From Deinococcus murrayi DSM 11303 (GTDB lineage: Bacteria; Deinococcota; Deinococci; Deinococcales; Deinococcaceae), in assembly GCF_000482805.1 (NCBI RefSeq), contig NZ_AXWT01000016.1, forward strand, positions 62,001 to 126,000: a stretch of 64,000 bases of DNA, in the 5' to 3' direction. Made by a program: the position numbers and the translations under genes. A model generated the notes under the pieces. That model did no database searches, had not been told where the DNA came from, and saw only the letters and a program-made list of their open reading frames with translations. Of this stretch, positions 1-10,347 are shown piece after piece (within the stretch, counting starts at the first letter, position 1; each line of letters opens with the position of its first letter).

Positions 1-1891
<1,891 letters not shown>

Positions 1892-1895
<4 letters not shown>

Positions 1896-2338
1896 CCCCC
1901 GCTCGGCCCGACCGCATTGAGATTTTGCTCGTTGAAGACAGCGAGCCAGATGTCTTGCTGACCCAGGAAGCCTTTGAGGGAGCGCGGGTGCCCAACCGCG
2001 TGCACGTCGTCCGCGACGGTGTGGAAGCGCTCCACTTTCTGCGCCGCGAGGGAGAACACCGGGACGCCCCCCGCCCCGACGTCATCCTGATGGACATCAA
2101 CATGCCGCGCAAAAACGGCCTGGAGGTCCTCGGCGAAATCAAGGCCGACCCCGACCTCGCGCCCATCCCCGTCGTCATGTTGACGACCAGCCAGTCTGAC
2201 GAGGACGTGCGCGGCTCCTACACCCGGCACGCCAGCGGCTACGTTGTCAAACCCGTCGGCTTCGAGAACTTCTTGCAGGCCATCCGCGCCTTTGAGGACT
2301 TCTGGATGACCTTTGTGCGCTTTCCGCCCCGCGTATAA
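1892..2338 (+). CDS. Single-domain response regulator (CheY/Rcp-like)
   Basis: A 148-residue receiver domain with no output domain. The acidic pocket is in LLVEDSEPD, the phosphorylated Asp is in VILMDINMPRKNG, the conserved Thr in MLTTSQSDEDV and the Lys in YVVKPVGFENF. The long beta3-alpha3 region and the ending FEDFWMTFVRFP resemble Rcp1-type regulators that pair with phytochrome-like kinases. I chose the GTG at 1892 because it overlaps the kinase stop as GTGA and is preceded by GGGAGG; an upstream ATG at 1877 lies inside the kinase gene. It probably accepts phosphate from the kinase encoded just before it. Its own target is not apparent because it has no DNA-binding or enzymatic domain. 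Confidence 0.93.
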
Positions 2339-2371
2339 CGGCCCGGTGGCCCGCCGCCCAGGACCCCTTAC

Positions 2372-2411
2372 AAAAGCCCCGCCCCCAGCTTCCAGGCCGG
2401 GGGCGGGAGTG
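2372..2411 (-). terminator. Rho-independent terminator after the WGxxG protein gene
   Basis: Read on the minus strand, a GC-rich hairpin (CCCGCCCCC paired with GGGGGCGGG) is followed by CTTTTG. It lies just beyond the stop of the minus-strand gene that ends at 2426. Confidence 0.75.
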
Positions 2412-2425
2412 CGTGGGGGAGAGGC

Positions 2426-2896
2426 TTAGCGGCGGTCGGTGGTCCTGGTGGTCGTGGTGTGGGTGGCGACGGGCACCGGGCCGGGGCGGTTACGGCCCAG
2501 CAGCCCGAACAGGCCCGCCAGACCCAGCAGGCCCCAGGGGAACTGACGGGTGTCGGCCACACCGTCGTTGTTGGAGTCCACGACGCCGTCGTTGTTGGGG
2601 TCAACCGCGTTGTTGACGTCCTGGGCGGCATTGTCAACCGCCTCTCCGGTCTCGGTGGCGGCGGTGTCCACCGCGTCACCCACGGCCTGCCCAGCCTCAT
2701 CGACGTTCTCGCCGAAGCTCTCGGCGGCCCCGTCAGTGGTGTCGGTGTTGGTGTCACCGGAGAAGTCGTCGGTGGTGCCGGTGTCGGTGGTGTCCGTGGT
2801 GTCGTCCTGGACCTGGATGTAGCCCGCGGCGGGGGCGGTCGCCAGAGCAGTCGGGGCGGCAAAGAGGAGGGCCAGCGTCAGCAGCGTCTTGTTCAT
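2426..2896 (-). CDS. Secreted Asp/Thr-rich protein with WGxxG C-terminal segment
   Basis: A 156-residue protein. MNKTLLTLALLFAAPTALA is a clear signal peptide. The middle is acidic and rich in Thr, Asp and Ala, and contains two tandem DPNNDGVVD / DSNNDGVAD motifs resembling the calcium-binding loops of EF-hand or thrombospondin type-3 repeats. The C terminus carries WGLLGLAGLFGLLG followed by basic residues, as in the WGxxGxxGLLGL anchor segments of Gram-positive and Deinococcus surface proteins. The ATG at 2896 has a good ribosome site, AAGGAG, 7 nt upstream; longer in-frame starts would add an implausible charged leader. It is a single-gene unit with its own terminator. The function is unknown; a calcium-dependent envelope protein is an inference. 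Confidence 0.8.
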   Translation of the reverse strand: MNKTLLTLALLFAAPTALATAPAAGYIQVQDDTTDTTDTGTTDDFSGDTNTDTTDGAAESFGENVDEAGQAVGDAVDTAATETGEAVDNAAQDVNNAVDPNNDGVVDSNNDGVADTRQFPWGLLGLAGLFGLLGRNRPGPVPVATHTTTTRTTDRR

Positions 2897-2991
2897 AGGT
2901 CTCCTTGAGGTCGCTTTGTCAGCAACGGTTGAGTTGAGCACAGTCTGAGCGCGAGACATGGCGGAGCGCTGAGTGCGTATCCATGAGTCCT

Positions 2992-3552
2992 TCATGTGGC
3001 GAGGTCCGTTTCATGAGTGGCGGCTTCCCCCTGCATGGCCTGGAGCACGTTGCCCAGGTGGGTGTCCAAGTCCACGCCCAGTTCCCGCGCCCCCTGCTCG
3101 ACCTCCTCGCGGCTTACCCCAGCGGCAAAGGAGCGGGTCCTGAAGCGCTTGTTGAGGCTGCTCAGGGTCACCCCGCGAACGTCCCGGTCGGGGCGGATGA
3201 GGGCTGCCGCCTGTACCAGCCCGGTCAGCTCGTCGACGGCGAAGAGGGTACGGGCCAGCCGCGTCCGGCGGGGCACGCCCGTGGCGGGTGCGTGCCCCAA
3301 AATCGCCTCCAAAGCCGCAGCGGGCAGGTCGGTGTGCTCGCGCAGGTAGGCCACCCCCCAGGTCGGGTGCTCTTCGGGGTGGCTCTCATAATCGAAGTCG
3401 TGCAGCAGTCCGGTGAGGCCGTACAGCTCCTCATCTTCGTGCCAGAGGCGGGCGTACCAGCGCATCGCCGCTTCGACATTCAGCATGTGCCGCCGCAGGG
3501 ACTCTGAGGGGGTATGGGCCTGCATCAGCGCGAGGGCTTCTTCGCGGGTCAT
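2992..3552 (-). CDS. HD-domain hydrolase
   Basis: A 186-residue cytoplasmic protein with the HD-superfamily metal site: H in RRHMLNVEAAM, the HD pair in GLLHDFDYESHPEEHP and a later Asp in FAVDELTGLV. Such proteins hydrolyse phosphate esters or nucleotides, but the substrate cannot be read from the sequence. The ATG at 3552 is supported by a TACACT -10 box five bases upstream, as in leaderless Deinococcus genes; a longer frame to 3717 would be a 5' extension without family features. It ends near the right side of the preceding HNH gene but no operon linkage is evident. Confidence 0.85.
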   Translation of the reverse strand: MTREEALALMQAHTPSESLRRHMLNVEAAMRWYARLWHEDEELYGLTGLLHDFDYESHPEEHPTWGVAYLREHTDLPAAALEAILGHAPATGVPRRTRLARTLFAVDELTGLVQAAALIRPDRDVRGVTLSSLNKRFRTRSFAAGVSREEVEQGARELGVDLDTHLGNVLQAMQGEAATHETDLAT

Positions 3553-3601
3553 GCGGCAGTGTAGGCCGCTCCCCGCTCGCCCGAACAGGGCCGCCGTGGG
3601 C

Positions 3602-4174
3602 CTAGCCTTGCCCGATGTACGCCGCCCATTCCGGCTGCCAGTGGGCAAACTGGCCGTGGGCATAGACGCCGAAGGTGGGGGCGCGGGGGCGGCTTCGCAG
3701 GGGCATCCCGGCCTCATCGGGGGTGCGGTTGCCCTTGCGCTGGTTGCAGGGGCGGCAGGCGGTGGTCACGTTGTCCCAACTGTGCCGCCCGCCGCGCGAG
3801 CGGGGCAGCACGTGGTCGAGGGTGAGGTCCTGGCTGGAGCCGCAGTACTGGCAGGTATAGGTGTCTCGGCGCAGCACGTTGCGGCGATTAAAGGGCACCG
3901 GATGCACGCGGGGCCGCCGCACGTAGCGCCGCAGACGAATCACGCTGGGCACCCGCAACACCGTAGAAGGCGAGCGCACCACGTCGCCGCCGAGTTCCAG
4001 CACCTCCGCGACCCCGTACTGCACGAGCGTGATGGCGCGCTTGATGCTCGTGACGTGCAGAGGCTCGTAGGATGCGTTCAGCACCAGCACGCGAGGTGCG
4101 TTCAGGTCGGGGACCACCCGCAGCTCGCGTGCCTCCTTTCCGGTCACGCTCGTGTGTAGGTTCACGCGGGGCAT
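3602..4174 (-). CDS. HNH endonuclease family protein
   Basis: A 190-residue protein ending in a classical HNH nuclease module: two Cys in CQYCGSS, then LDHVLPRSRGGRHSWDN and CRPCNQRKG. The first part (VLVLNASYEPLHVTSIKRA) is the N-terminal region typical of the widespread stand-alone HNH proteins of Deinococcus, cyanobacteria and actinobacteria. All metal and catalytic residues (HH...N...H with four zinc Cys) are present, so it should be active. No toxin, phage or restriction partner lies nearby, so a housekeeping DNA-processing role is more likely than a selfish one, but this is inference. Confidence 0.92.
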   Translation of the reverse strand: MPRVNLHTSVTGKEARELRVVPDLNAPRVLVLNASYEPLHVTSIKRAITLVQYGVAEVLELGGDVVRSPSTVLRVPSVIRLRRYVRRPRVHPVPFNRRNVLRRDTYTCQYCGSSQDLTLDHVLPRSRGGRHSWDNVTTACRPCNQRKGNRTPDEAGMPLRSRPRAPTFGVYAHGQFAHWQPEWAAYIGQG

Positions 4175-4234
4175 TGTAGAGCGGCCTCTTCAGGCAGATG
4201 TTGCGCCAAGTCGCTGAGGAGCCGGACGCGCGCC

Positions 4235-4918
4235 TTAAGCTCTCCACGGGTACCCGCCCCGGCGCAGCGTCTCCTCGGCGGCGGGGCGCAGGAACTCTAG
4301 GGCGCCGTCGGCTACGTACTGGACCGCCAGCGCCCCCAGCAAGACCCCCAGCACGCGGGTGACCACGTGCACGCCCGTCACGCCGATGACGCGGGCGATT
4401 TGGCCAGAGAGGCGCAGGGCGAGGTAGCACAGCGCGAGCACGAAAAAAGTCACCAGAAAGACCGCTGAGAGCAGCGGCAGGCTGCCGTGCGCGTCCCCCG
4501 CCAGAATCATGATGCTCGCGAGCGTTCCTGGCCCCGCGATGAGGGGGATGGCGAGCGGAAACACACTGATGTCCTGGCGCTCCTGCGCTTCCTGCCCCTC
4601 TTCGGGGGTTTCCTTGGAGCCGCTGGGCCGGGCAAACACCATGTCGAGCGCGATGAGAAAGAGCAGGATGCCCCCCGCGATGCGAAAAGCCCCCAGGCTG
4701 ATGCCGAGGTGCTCCAGCAGGCCGCGCCCGAACAGCCCGAACGCGAGGATGATGGCTCCGGCCACCAGCGTGGCCTTGAGGGCGACCCGCCGCCGCTCGA
4801 AGCTGGGGCGGTTTCCGGCCAGCCCGATAAAGATGGGGGCCAGGCCAATGGGATCCATCACCACCAGCATGGTCAAGAAGGTCTGGAGGCTGATGCTGGA
4901 GAGTTCCGCCACATTCAC
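4235..4918 (-). CDS. MarC-family integral membrane protein
   Basis: A 227-residue protein with six predicted membrane spans. The family signatures are visible: [20 protein letters not shown] near the N terminus and [19 protein letters not shown] in the middle. MarC/UPF0056 proteins have no settled function despite the old link to antibiotic resistance. The start is GTG at 4918, six bases after a TAGGCT -10 box, so the mRNA is probably leaderless. A charged loop rich in Glu and Gln ([14 protein letters not shown] region) separates spans three and four. Confidence 0.9.
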   Translation of the reverse strand: MNVAELSSISLQTFLTMLVVMDPIGLAPIFIGLAGNRPSFERRRVALKATLVAGAIILAFGLFGRGLLEHLGISLGAFRIAGGILLFLIALDMVFARPSGSKETPEEGQEAQERQDISVFPLAIPLIAGPGTLASIMILAGDAHGSLPLLSAVFLVTFFVLALCYLALRLSGQIARVIGVTGVHVVTRVLGVLLGALAVQYVADGALEFLRPAAEETLRRGGYPWRA

Positions 4919-4924
4919 CCCCTC

Positions 4925-4930
4925 AGCCTA
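4925..4930 (-). promoter_or_regulatory. -10 box (TAGGCT) of leaderless marC-like gene
   Basis: TAGGCT on the minus strand ends six bases before the GTG start at 4918, the spacing expected for leaderless transcription. Confidence 0.55.
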
Positions 4931-4972
4931 CTGCCCGCCGTTCAGGCAGCGGTCCCCGCGCCCTTGCTGGCC

Positions 4973-5623
4973 TTAGGGCCGCACGGTGAGGGTGAGGCTG
5001 CCGGTCGCCTCGAAAGTCTGCTGGCCAGCCTGTTGTACGGCCCGCACCTGGAGGACGTAGGCGTTGGCAGGGGTGCCCGGCGCGACGGTCACCCGCAGGG
5101 GCACCGTCTGTCCGGCCTCTGCCCCGGCCTGCCCGAAGGAGACCGAGAGGCCCGGCGCGGGGACCTGGCTGCTGAAGATGAAGGGACCGGGGTGCGTCTG
5201 GGCCGAGTAGCCGCCCACCCGCACCGTGAGGTCGAGGGTGCTGCCCGCGTCCACGACGAGTTCGGCGACGGGGTGGCCCCCACGGGACATCACCACGTAG
5301 CCCCCCGCGCAGCCGGAGGCCCGCAGGACCCCAATGTCCCGCGCCCCCACCGCCAAGGCCGGAACGAGCGAAGCTGCGACCAGGCCCAGGCCAAGGGCCG
5401 CCCGCCGGGGGCGGTTCCAGTTCAGGGCGGTCAGCGCCAGGCCCCCCGGCCCCAGCAGCAGCGGCGGCAGCAGCGCGAGCACGGTGCGGCCCTGGCAAGG
5501 CCCCTCCAGCAGGGCGAGGCCTGCCCCCCGCACGAGCAGCAGCACCAGCGCCCCCAGCCCCCACCCCAGCAAGAAGGCGGGCAGGAAGGGACGGGGGCGC
5601 AGGGGGGCGGCGGGCACGCTCAT
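4973..5623 (-). CDS. Membrane protein of unknown function
   Basis: A 216-residue protein that I do not recognise. The first 110 residues contain about three hydrophobic spans (FLLGWGLGALVLLLV, VLALLPPLLLGPGGLALTAL, AALGLGLVAASLVPALAVG). The rest looks extracytoplasmic and beta-rich (STLDLTVRVGGYSAQTHP, VPLRVTVAPGTPANAYVLQV), ending in GSLTLTVRP, similar in style to Ig-like domains of the NEW3/COG1470 type. The ATG at 5623 is preceded by TAGCCT and six bases, again the leaderless pattern. The neighbours give no functional hint. Confidence 0.75.
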   Translation of the reverse strand: MSVPAAPLRPRPFLPAFLLGWGLGALVLLLVRGAGLALLEGPCQGRTVLALLPPLLLGPGGLALTALNWNRPRRAALGLGLVAASLVPALAVGARDIGVLRASGCAGGYVVMSRGGHPVAELVVDAGSTLDLTVRVGGYSAQTHPGPFIFSSQVPAPGLSVSFGQAGAEAGQTVPLRVTVAPGTPANAYVLQVRAVQQAGQQTFEATGSLTLTVRP

Positions 5624-5629
5624 TCCGGC

Positions 5630-5635
5630 AGGCTA
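5630..5635 (-). promoter_or_regulatory. -10 box (TAGCCT) of leaderless gene
   Basis: TAGCCT on the minus strand, six bases before the ATG at 5623. Confidence 0.5.
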
Positions 5636-5681
5636 GCGCGGACGGGTCGGGACGTGGTACCCGCTGTCCCGCTGCGCTCGG

Positions 5682-6095
5682 TCAGTCCGGCTGGGACGTT
5701 CCGGCAGAGGTATTCCCGCACTGCGGGCACAGACCCATAAACTCCAGCCGCACGTCGGTGACCTGAAAACCCGCCGGAAGTGCCGAGGGCGGCAGCGCCG
5801 GGATGTCGGCGGCTTCTACGTCAAAAATGGCCCCACAGCCCCGGCACACCGCGTGGTGGTGGTCGTGGCCCTCGTGCTTGTAGTCGTAGCGGGTGGCTTG
5901 CCCGGCCCGCTCGATGGTCACGACCAAGCCGTCGCGAACCAGGGCGTCCAGCGTGCGGTACACCGTGCCCAGGCTGACCTGCGGCAGCACTTGGCGCACC
6001 CGGCCATGAATCCACGCGGCGTCCGGGTGCTCGCGGGACGCCCGCAGCACTTCAATCACCGCCTGTCTTTGCCGAGTCTGCCGCACCATCGTCAT
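5682..6095 (-). CDS. Fur/PerR-family metalloregulator
   Basis: A 137-residue DNA-binding repressor. It has the Fur winged helix (LGTVYRTLDALVRDGLVVTIE), a His-rich regulatory metal region (YDYKHEGHDHHH) and the two zinc-structural Cys pairs CRGCG and CPQCG. The family senses Fe(II), Mn(II) or peroxide; the sequence does not decide between Fur and PerR. TATCTT six bases before the ATG at 6095 indicates a leaderless transcript. The gene is divergent from birA. Confidence 0.92.
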   Translation of the reverse strand: MTMVRQTRQRQAVIEVLRASREHPDAAWIHGRVRQVLPQVSLGTVYRTLDALVRDGLVVTIERAGQATRYDYKHEGHDHHHAVCRGCGAIFDVEAADIPALPPSALPAGFQVTDVRLEFMGLCPQCGNTSAGTSQPD

Positions 6096-6101
6096 GCCCC
6101 G

Positions 6102-6107
6102 AAGATA
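6102..6107 (-). promoter_or_regulatory. -10 box (TATCTT) of fur-like gene
   Basis: TATCTT on the minus strand, six bases upstream of the ATG at 6095. Confidence 0.5.
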
Positions 6108-6163
6108 GCAAACGGCCCGCAGCGGGCCTGACGCGGGCGTTACGGTTGAGCCGGGGCCAGCTC

Positions 6164-6214
6164 TGAACCCAGTTCATTGCCTTTCGTTCAGCCTATCGGT
6201 TAGAACGCTGAACG
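6164..6214 (+). promoter_or_regulatory. Cluster of GTTCA inverted repeats before birA; possible BirA operator
   Basis: A perfect 8-bp inverted repeat, CGTTCAGC (6185-6192) and GCTGAACG (6207-6214), has a 14-bp spacer and touches the birA start codon. A second, tighter one, TGAAC-N3-GTTCA, lies at 6164-6176. BirA operators in other bacteria are inverted repeats with 14-16-bp spacers, and the encoded protein has an N-terminal helix-turn-helix, so autoregulation of birA-bioY fits. The sequence does not match the known BirA consensus exactly. Confidence 0.5.
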
Positions 6215-7152
6215 TGCCCGAGCGCCTCCTGCCCCTCCTGACCGACCAGCCCCAGTCCGGGGACGCCCTGGGCGCGCGCCTGGGGGTGGGCCGGGTCACC
6301 GTGAACACGCTGGCGCGGCGGCTGCGGGAAGAAGGCGTCCCCGTCGTGACGACCCGCGCCGGGTACGCCCTCGCTCCCGGCACGCCCGCGCCGGGGCTGG
6401 TCGCGGTGACGGGCACCTTCGGGCGGGCGCTGCGCTACCGGGGCACAGTCGGCAGCACCCAGGACGAGGCGCGGGCCTGGGTCGACGACCCCCGTGACCC
6501 TGCCCCCCACGGCGCGGTTGTGGTGGCCGAGCGGCAGACCGCCGGGCGCGGACGGCGGGGCCGGAGTTGGGACACCGCGCAGGGATCGCTGGTCTTCAGC
6601 GTGCTGCTGCACGGACCGCTGCCCCTGCCGAGCCTCGCCCTCCTGCCGCTGGCCGCCGGGGTCGCGCTGCACGCGGCGTGTGGGGTGGGGGGGCTGAAGT
6701 GGCCCAATGACCTCCTCACGCCGGAGGGCCGCAAGCTCGCCGGAATCCTGCTGGAAGCCGACCTGCGGGGCGAGGAAGCCCGCCGCGCCGTGCTCGGCCT
6801 CGGCGTGAACGTAGCCGCCGCGCCCCCCGGCGCGGCCTGCCTGCACGAGTTTCGCCCGGAACTGACCCGCGCGGGGCTGCTCTCGCGCCTGCTGACCGAG
6901 CTGGAGCGCTGGCTCGCGGCCCCGCCCGACGAGGTGCTCGCGGCGTGGCGACGCTCCAACCTCACCCTGGGCCGCGAGGTCCGGGTCCTGACGGCGCAGG
7001 GCGAGGTATCGGGCACCGCCCTTGACCTCGGCGCGGGGGGCAGCCTCCTCGTCCGCCTCGCTGACGGGGCTACCGTGCCCGTTCATGCGGGTGACGTGCA
7101 CCTCATCGGTTCCCTTTCCGCCCCTTCCCGTCCCCAGGAGGACACCCCATGA
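6214..7152 (+). CDS. birA: Bifunctional biotin protein ligase / biotin repressor
   Basis: A 312-residue cytoplasmic enzyme. Residues 1-50 form a winged helix-turn-helix (GDALGARLGVGRVTVNTLARRL), followed by the catalytic core with TAGRGRRGRSW (biotinyl-AMP binding loop), GLKWPNDLL and KLAGILLEA, and a short SH3-like C-terminal domain (GTALDLGAGGSLLVRL). It activates biotin with ATP and attaches it to acetyl-CoA carboxylase, and with the HTH it can also repress biotin genes. The start is GTG at 6214. The stop overlaps the bioY ATG by four bases, coupling ligase and transporter. Inverted repeats overlap the start codon. Confidence 0.95.
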   Translation: MPERLLPLLTDQPQSGDALGARLGVGRVTVNTLARRLREEGVPVVTTRAGYALAPGTPAPGLVAVTGTFGRALRYRGTVGSTQDEARAWVDDPRDPAPHGAVVVAERQTAGRGRRGRSWDTAQGSLVFSVLLHGPLPLPSLALLPLAAGVALHAACGVGGLKWPNDLLTPEGRKLAGILLEADLRGEEARRAVLGLGVNVAAAPPGAACLHEFRPELTRAGLLSRLLTELERWLAAPPDEVLAAWRRSNLTLGREVRVLTAQGEVSGTALDLGAGGSLLVRLADGATVPVHAGDVHLIGSLSAPSRPQEDTP

Positions 7153-7742
7153 CCCGTATCTCTCCCGCTACCGCCGCTCACCCCACCCTCGCCCGCACAC
7201 TCGTGCCCCGCTCCAGCCTCGTCCGCGACGCGCTGCTCGTCTTCGGGGGCGCGGCCCTCGTCGCCCTCGTCGCGCAGGTCGAGATTCCCCTAAAGCCCGT
7301 GCCGATCACCCTCCAGACCCTCGCCGTGCTGCTCGTCGGGGCGGCGCTGGGCTGGAAGCGGGGCGCGGCGAGCATGACGACTTACCTGCTGGCGGGGGCA
7401 GCGGGGCTGCCCGTCTTTGCGGGGGGCAGCGCGGGCCTCGCCAAGTTCGCCGGGCCGACGGGCGGCTACCTGCTGAGCTACGTCTTCGCCGCCGCCCTGG
7501 TGGGCTGGCTGGTACAGCGCTCCGCCCTCGACCGCAAGCCCGCCGGGGCGGCGCTCGCCATGCTCGCCGCAAGTGTCGTCATCTATGCCTTTGGCCTGAC
7601 CTGGCTGAGCCTGGTGACCGGGCTGCAGGGGCAAGCGCTTTTGAACGCGGGCCTGACGCCCTTCCTCGTTGGGGACACTCTCAAAATCGGCCTCGCGGCG
7701 CTGCTGCTGCCGGGGGCGTGGGCGCTGGTGCGGCGGCGCTGA
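7149..7742 (+). CDS. bioY: Biotin transporter BioY (ECF S-component)
   Basis: A 197-residue membrane protein with about six spans and the BioY signatures VPITLQTLAVLLVGAALGWKRG and YLLAGAAGLPVFAGG, plus GPTGGYLLSYV. BioY captures biotin; it works with the general ECF module (EcfA/EcfT) or alone. No bioM/bioN-like genes are in the window. The ATG overlaps birA's stop (ATGA), which makes a biotin uptake and use operon. Confidence 0.95.
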   Translation: MTRISPATAAHPTLARTLVPRSSLVRDALLVFGGAALVALVAQVEIPLKPVPITLQTLAVLLVGAALGWKRGAASMTTYLLAGAAGLPVFAGGSAGLAKFAGPTGGYLLSYVFAAALVGWLVQRSALDRKPAGAALAMLAASVVIYAFGLTWLSLVTGLQGQALLNAGLTPFLVGDTLKIGLAALLLPGAWALVRRR

Positions 7743-7748
7743 GCGGGT

Positions 7749-7793
7749 CCTCACCCTCCCCCGCTGCGTTATCGGCGGGGTGAGGGCCTTTTT
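7749..7793 (+). terminator. Rho-independent terminator after bioY
   Basis: CCTCACC and GGTGAGG pair around an inner CCCGC/GCGGG stem, and are followed by CCTTTTT. Confidence 0.8.
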
Positions 7794-7795
7794 CC

Positions 7796-9655
7796 CTATA
7801 CCTCCGCCTCCTCGCGGTGAGGGACCAGCGTTTCCCGGCGGTTGCGCCAGCGGGCCGAGTGCCCGAAGGGGTTGGAGACGGGGTCTACCGCCATCTCGCG
7901 GGCGGTGCGCGGTCCTTGGGTGCTGCGGGCCAGGGTGCGCAGGTCGGCCTTGGGGCGGCGGTCCGCGTACAGCAGGCCGTTTTTCTCCTGAAAGGTGTCG
8001 GCGAGCTGGGTATAGCAAAACCCCGACAGCCCCTCGCAGGCGTGAATCACTGAAAGCAGCAGCGAGTAGTCACTCAGGAAGGCGGTCTCGCTCTGTGACT
8101 GGCTGTAGCCCCAGCCGCTTTGCCGACCCGGAATGTAGGCGATGCCGCCGAACTCCGAGAGAATCACGGGCAGCCCGGCTTCGGGGAGGTTGCCCAGGGT
8201 GAGGACCCGGTCGGCGGGCTGCTGATGCTCCAGCGTTTGGCGGGTGCTCTCGCAGGTGCCGTAGCGCCGCCGCAAGAGTTCGGGGTCGTCGGCGTAGTCG
8301 TGCACGGTCAGCAGGTCGGTTGCGGTGTGCTCCCAGCCGTCGTTGCCGACCACCGGGCGGGTGGGGTCGAGCGTCTTGGTGAGGTGGTACAGCGCCCGCA
8401 CGTAGTCGCGGTGGGCCGGATTGTTGGGGAGGTCCGGCACCCCCCAGGACTCGTTGAAGGGCACCCAGGCCACGATGCAGGGATGCGACAGGTCGCGCTC
8501 CAGCACCTCCAGCCATTCGCGGGTGAGCCGCCCGACCGCTTCCGGGGTAAAGCGGTAGGGGCTGGGCATCTCCTCCCAGACCAGCAGCCCCAGCACGTCG
8601 CACCAGTACAGCCAACGCGGGTTTTCAATCTTCTGGTGCTTGCGGGCACCGTTAAAGCCCAGTTGCCGGGCGAGTTCCACGTCGCGGCGCAGTTCTTCGT
8701 CGGTGGCGGCGAGCAGCCCTTCGGGCCAGTAGCCCTGGTCGAGCACCATCCGCAGGGAGTAGGGCCGCCCGTTGAGCAGGAAACGGTTGCCCGACACCCC
8801 CACCGAGCGCAGCGCCGTATAGCTGTGCACCCGGTCGAGCCGCGTGTCGCCGCGCCACAGCTCGACGCAAGCCCCCAGCAGTTGTGGGTGCCCCGGACTC
8901 CACAGCAGCTCGTTGCGGAAGTCGTCGATGCCGGGGTCGGCCAACGAGAGCTGCCGGACCATGTGCCGGTGCGTGACGGCGTAGCGGTCGTCGATAAGCA
9001 GTTCGCCCCCCCGCCACAGCCGCACCCGCAGGGTAAGGTCTGGCCCCAGGTCCCCCTTCAGGGTCGCCCGCACGCCAATCTGCCAGCGCTGCATGTCGCT
9101 CGTCCAGGTCAGGCGTTCCAGATACGTCTCCGGCACCGGCTCCAGCCATACGGGTTGCCAGATGCCCGTTGTGCGCGGGTACCAGATGGAATGCGGCTCG
9201 CGCTGCCAGTCCTGCTTGCCGCGGGGCTGGGTCAGGTCATGGGGGTCGTCCTCGGCCCGCACCACGATGTCCAGCGTGGGGCTGAAGGCCGCTTGCCGAG
9301 TCACCTCCGCCGTAAAGGGCGTGTGCCCCCCCTCGTGCTCGGCCACCAGGTCGCCATTGACCCACACGCGGGCGCGGTAGTCCACCGCCCCGAAGTGCAG
9401 CAGCAGTCGCCCCTGCCGCTCGTGGGCGTCCAGCGCCACCGTGCACCGGTACCACACCACCGCATGAAAGTCCTCGTCATGAATCCCGCTGCGGATGCTT
9501 TCGGGTGGGTAGGGCACCTCAATCTCGCGGTCAAACACCACCTCTTCAGGGTGCGACCACTGCGCGGCGTCGTCAAAGGCAAAGCGCCAGGTCCCGCCGA
9601 GGTCGCGCCAGTGCTCGCGCTCCAGCAGGGGCGTGGGATGGGTGGAATAGGGCAC
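7796..9655 (-). CDS. Glycoside hydrolase family 2 protein
   Basis: A 619-residue enzyme with the three GH2 parts: sugar-binding jelly roll ([44 protein letters not shown]), Ig-like middle and TIM barrel. The acid/base Glu is in [13 protein letters not shown] and the nucleophile Glu in [13 protein letters not shown]. This arrangement fits beta-galactosidase, beta-glucuronidase or beta-mannosidase-like enzymes; the substrate cannot be decided. There is no signal peptide, so it is probably cytoplasmic. The start is GTG at 9655 with AGGAGG 7 nt upstream. It stands alone, with no sugar transporter or regulator beside it. Confidence 0.92.
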   Translation of the reverse strand: MPYSTHPTPLLEREHWRDLGGTWRFAFDDAAQWSHPEEVVFDREIEVPYPPESIRSGIHDEDFHAVVWYRCTVALDAHERQGRLLLHFGAVDYRARVWVNGDLVAEHEGGHTPFTAEVTRQAAFSPTLDIVVRAEDDPHDLTQPRGKQDWQREPHSIWYPRTTGIWQPVWLEPVPETYLERLTWTSDMQRWQIGVRATLKGDLGPDLTLRVRLWRGGELLIDDRYAVTHRHMVRQLSLADPGIDDFRNELLWSPGHPQLLGACVELWRGDTRLDRVHSYTALRSVGVSGNRFLLNGRPYSLRMVLDQGYWPEGLLAATDEELRRDVELARQLGFNGARKHQKIENPRWLYWCDVLGLLVWEEMPSPYRFTPEAVGRLTREWLEVLERDLSHPCIVAWVPFNESWGVPDLPNNPAHRDYVRALYHLTKTLDPTRPVVGNDGWEHTATDLLTVHDYADDPELLRRRYGTCESTRQTLEHQQPADRVLTLGNLPEAGLPVILSEFGGIAYIPGRQSGWGYSQSQSETAFLSDYSLLLSVIHACEGLSGFCYTQLADTFQEKNGLLYADRRPKADLRTLARSTQGPRTAREMAVDPVSNPFGHSARWRNRRETLVPHREEAEV

Positions 9656-9773
9656 GCGGGGCCTCCTGGGGTGGGGGAAAGAGGGAGGAGCAGGGCCAGC
9701 AGCCGGAAGGGATGTGGGTCTACGCTACACCCCCCGGCGGGGGGGACTAGGGGGTGGGTTACGTGACAAGCCC

Positions 9774-9806
9774 GAAAAAGGCCCCCACCTTCACCCGGAT
9801 GGGGGC
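9774..9806 (-). terminator. Rho-independent terminator after the vapBC-like genes
   Basis: On the minus strand, GCCCCCA and TGGGGGC form a hairpin followed by CTTTTTC. It lies 125 bp beyond the stop of the PIN-domain gene. Apart from it, nothing is recognisable in the 275-bp gap 9656-9930. Confidence 0.75.
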
Positions 9807-9930
9807 TTCGTCTCAGGGCGGGTCTGTCTGCCTCCCGTGCGGAGGCCCTGCCCGAAGGATGGCCCCAGTGTGGCCGCCCGGCCCCGGCGGGGGCATCCGC
9901 CGAAAGGGGGAGGGTGAGGGGGGACCAGGG

Positions 9931-10347
9931 CTACAGAGTCACGATACGAAGGGTAGGAAAGTCGCTGAAGTCGGCCACATTGAGGGTAAAGAGTCCGTCA
10001 GCATGGTGCAGGGCGTGGGCACCGATGAGGGCGTCGGGGAGGACTGGCCGCATTCCCCTTTGCCCCCCGGCGCGTCGGCGGGCGTGCAGGGCGGCATTGG
10101 CTTGTCCGGCTTCGGCCCAGGCCGCGAGGCTCATGCTGGGGTCAAGGATGATGCCCGTCGCCCCAAGAAAGGAGTCGATCAAAGGACGTGGCGTGTTGGG
10201 GCGGGCGTGCAGCTCGGCATACACCACACCGCTGATGACCAGTGGTCCCTGTGCTTGCAGGGCCGCCAGGACTCGCGCCACATCCGCCGCCCTGGGCGTT
10301 CTGTCCAGCAGGTCACTGATGACATTCGTGTCGAGCGCGGTTCTCAA
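9931..10347 (-). CDS. PIN-domain ribonuclease toxin (VapC-like)
   Basis: A 138-residue PIN domain. The metal-binding acids are in ALDTNVISDLL, in the middle Glu of VVYAELHARP and in LPDALIGAHALHHADGLFTLNVADF. VapC proteins cleave tRNA or rRNA when freed from their antitoxin. The start is taken as TTG at 10347, which overlaps the stop of the upstream AbrB-type gene as TTGA and gives the expected N terminus MRTALDTNVISD. The coupling with an AbrB-domain partner supports a type II toxin-antitoxin pair. Confidence 0.88.
   Translation of the reverse strand: MRTALDTNVISDLLDRTPRAADVARVLAALQAQGPLVISGVVYAELHARPNTPRPLIDSFLGATGIILDPSMSLAAWAEAGQANAALHARRRAGGQRGMRPVLPDALIGAHALHHADGLFTLNVADFSDFPTLRIVTL

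Noticed and set aside
8120..9766. Long plus-strand frame of 548 codons
   Set aside because: Antisense to the GH2 gene; His/Pro/Gln-rich composition typical of a complementary-strand shadow in GC-rich DNA, no motif.
9815..9925. Possible structured RNA downstream of vapC
   Set aside because: GC-rich with some pairing, but no consistent fold beyond the terminator already listed.
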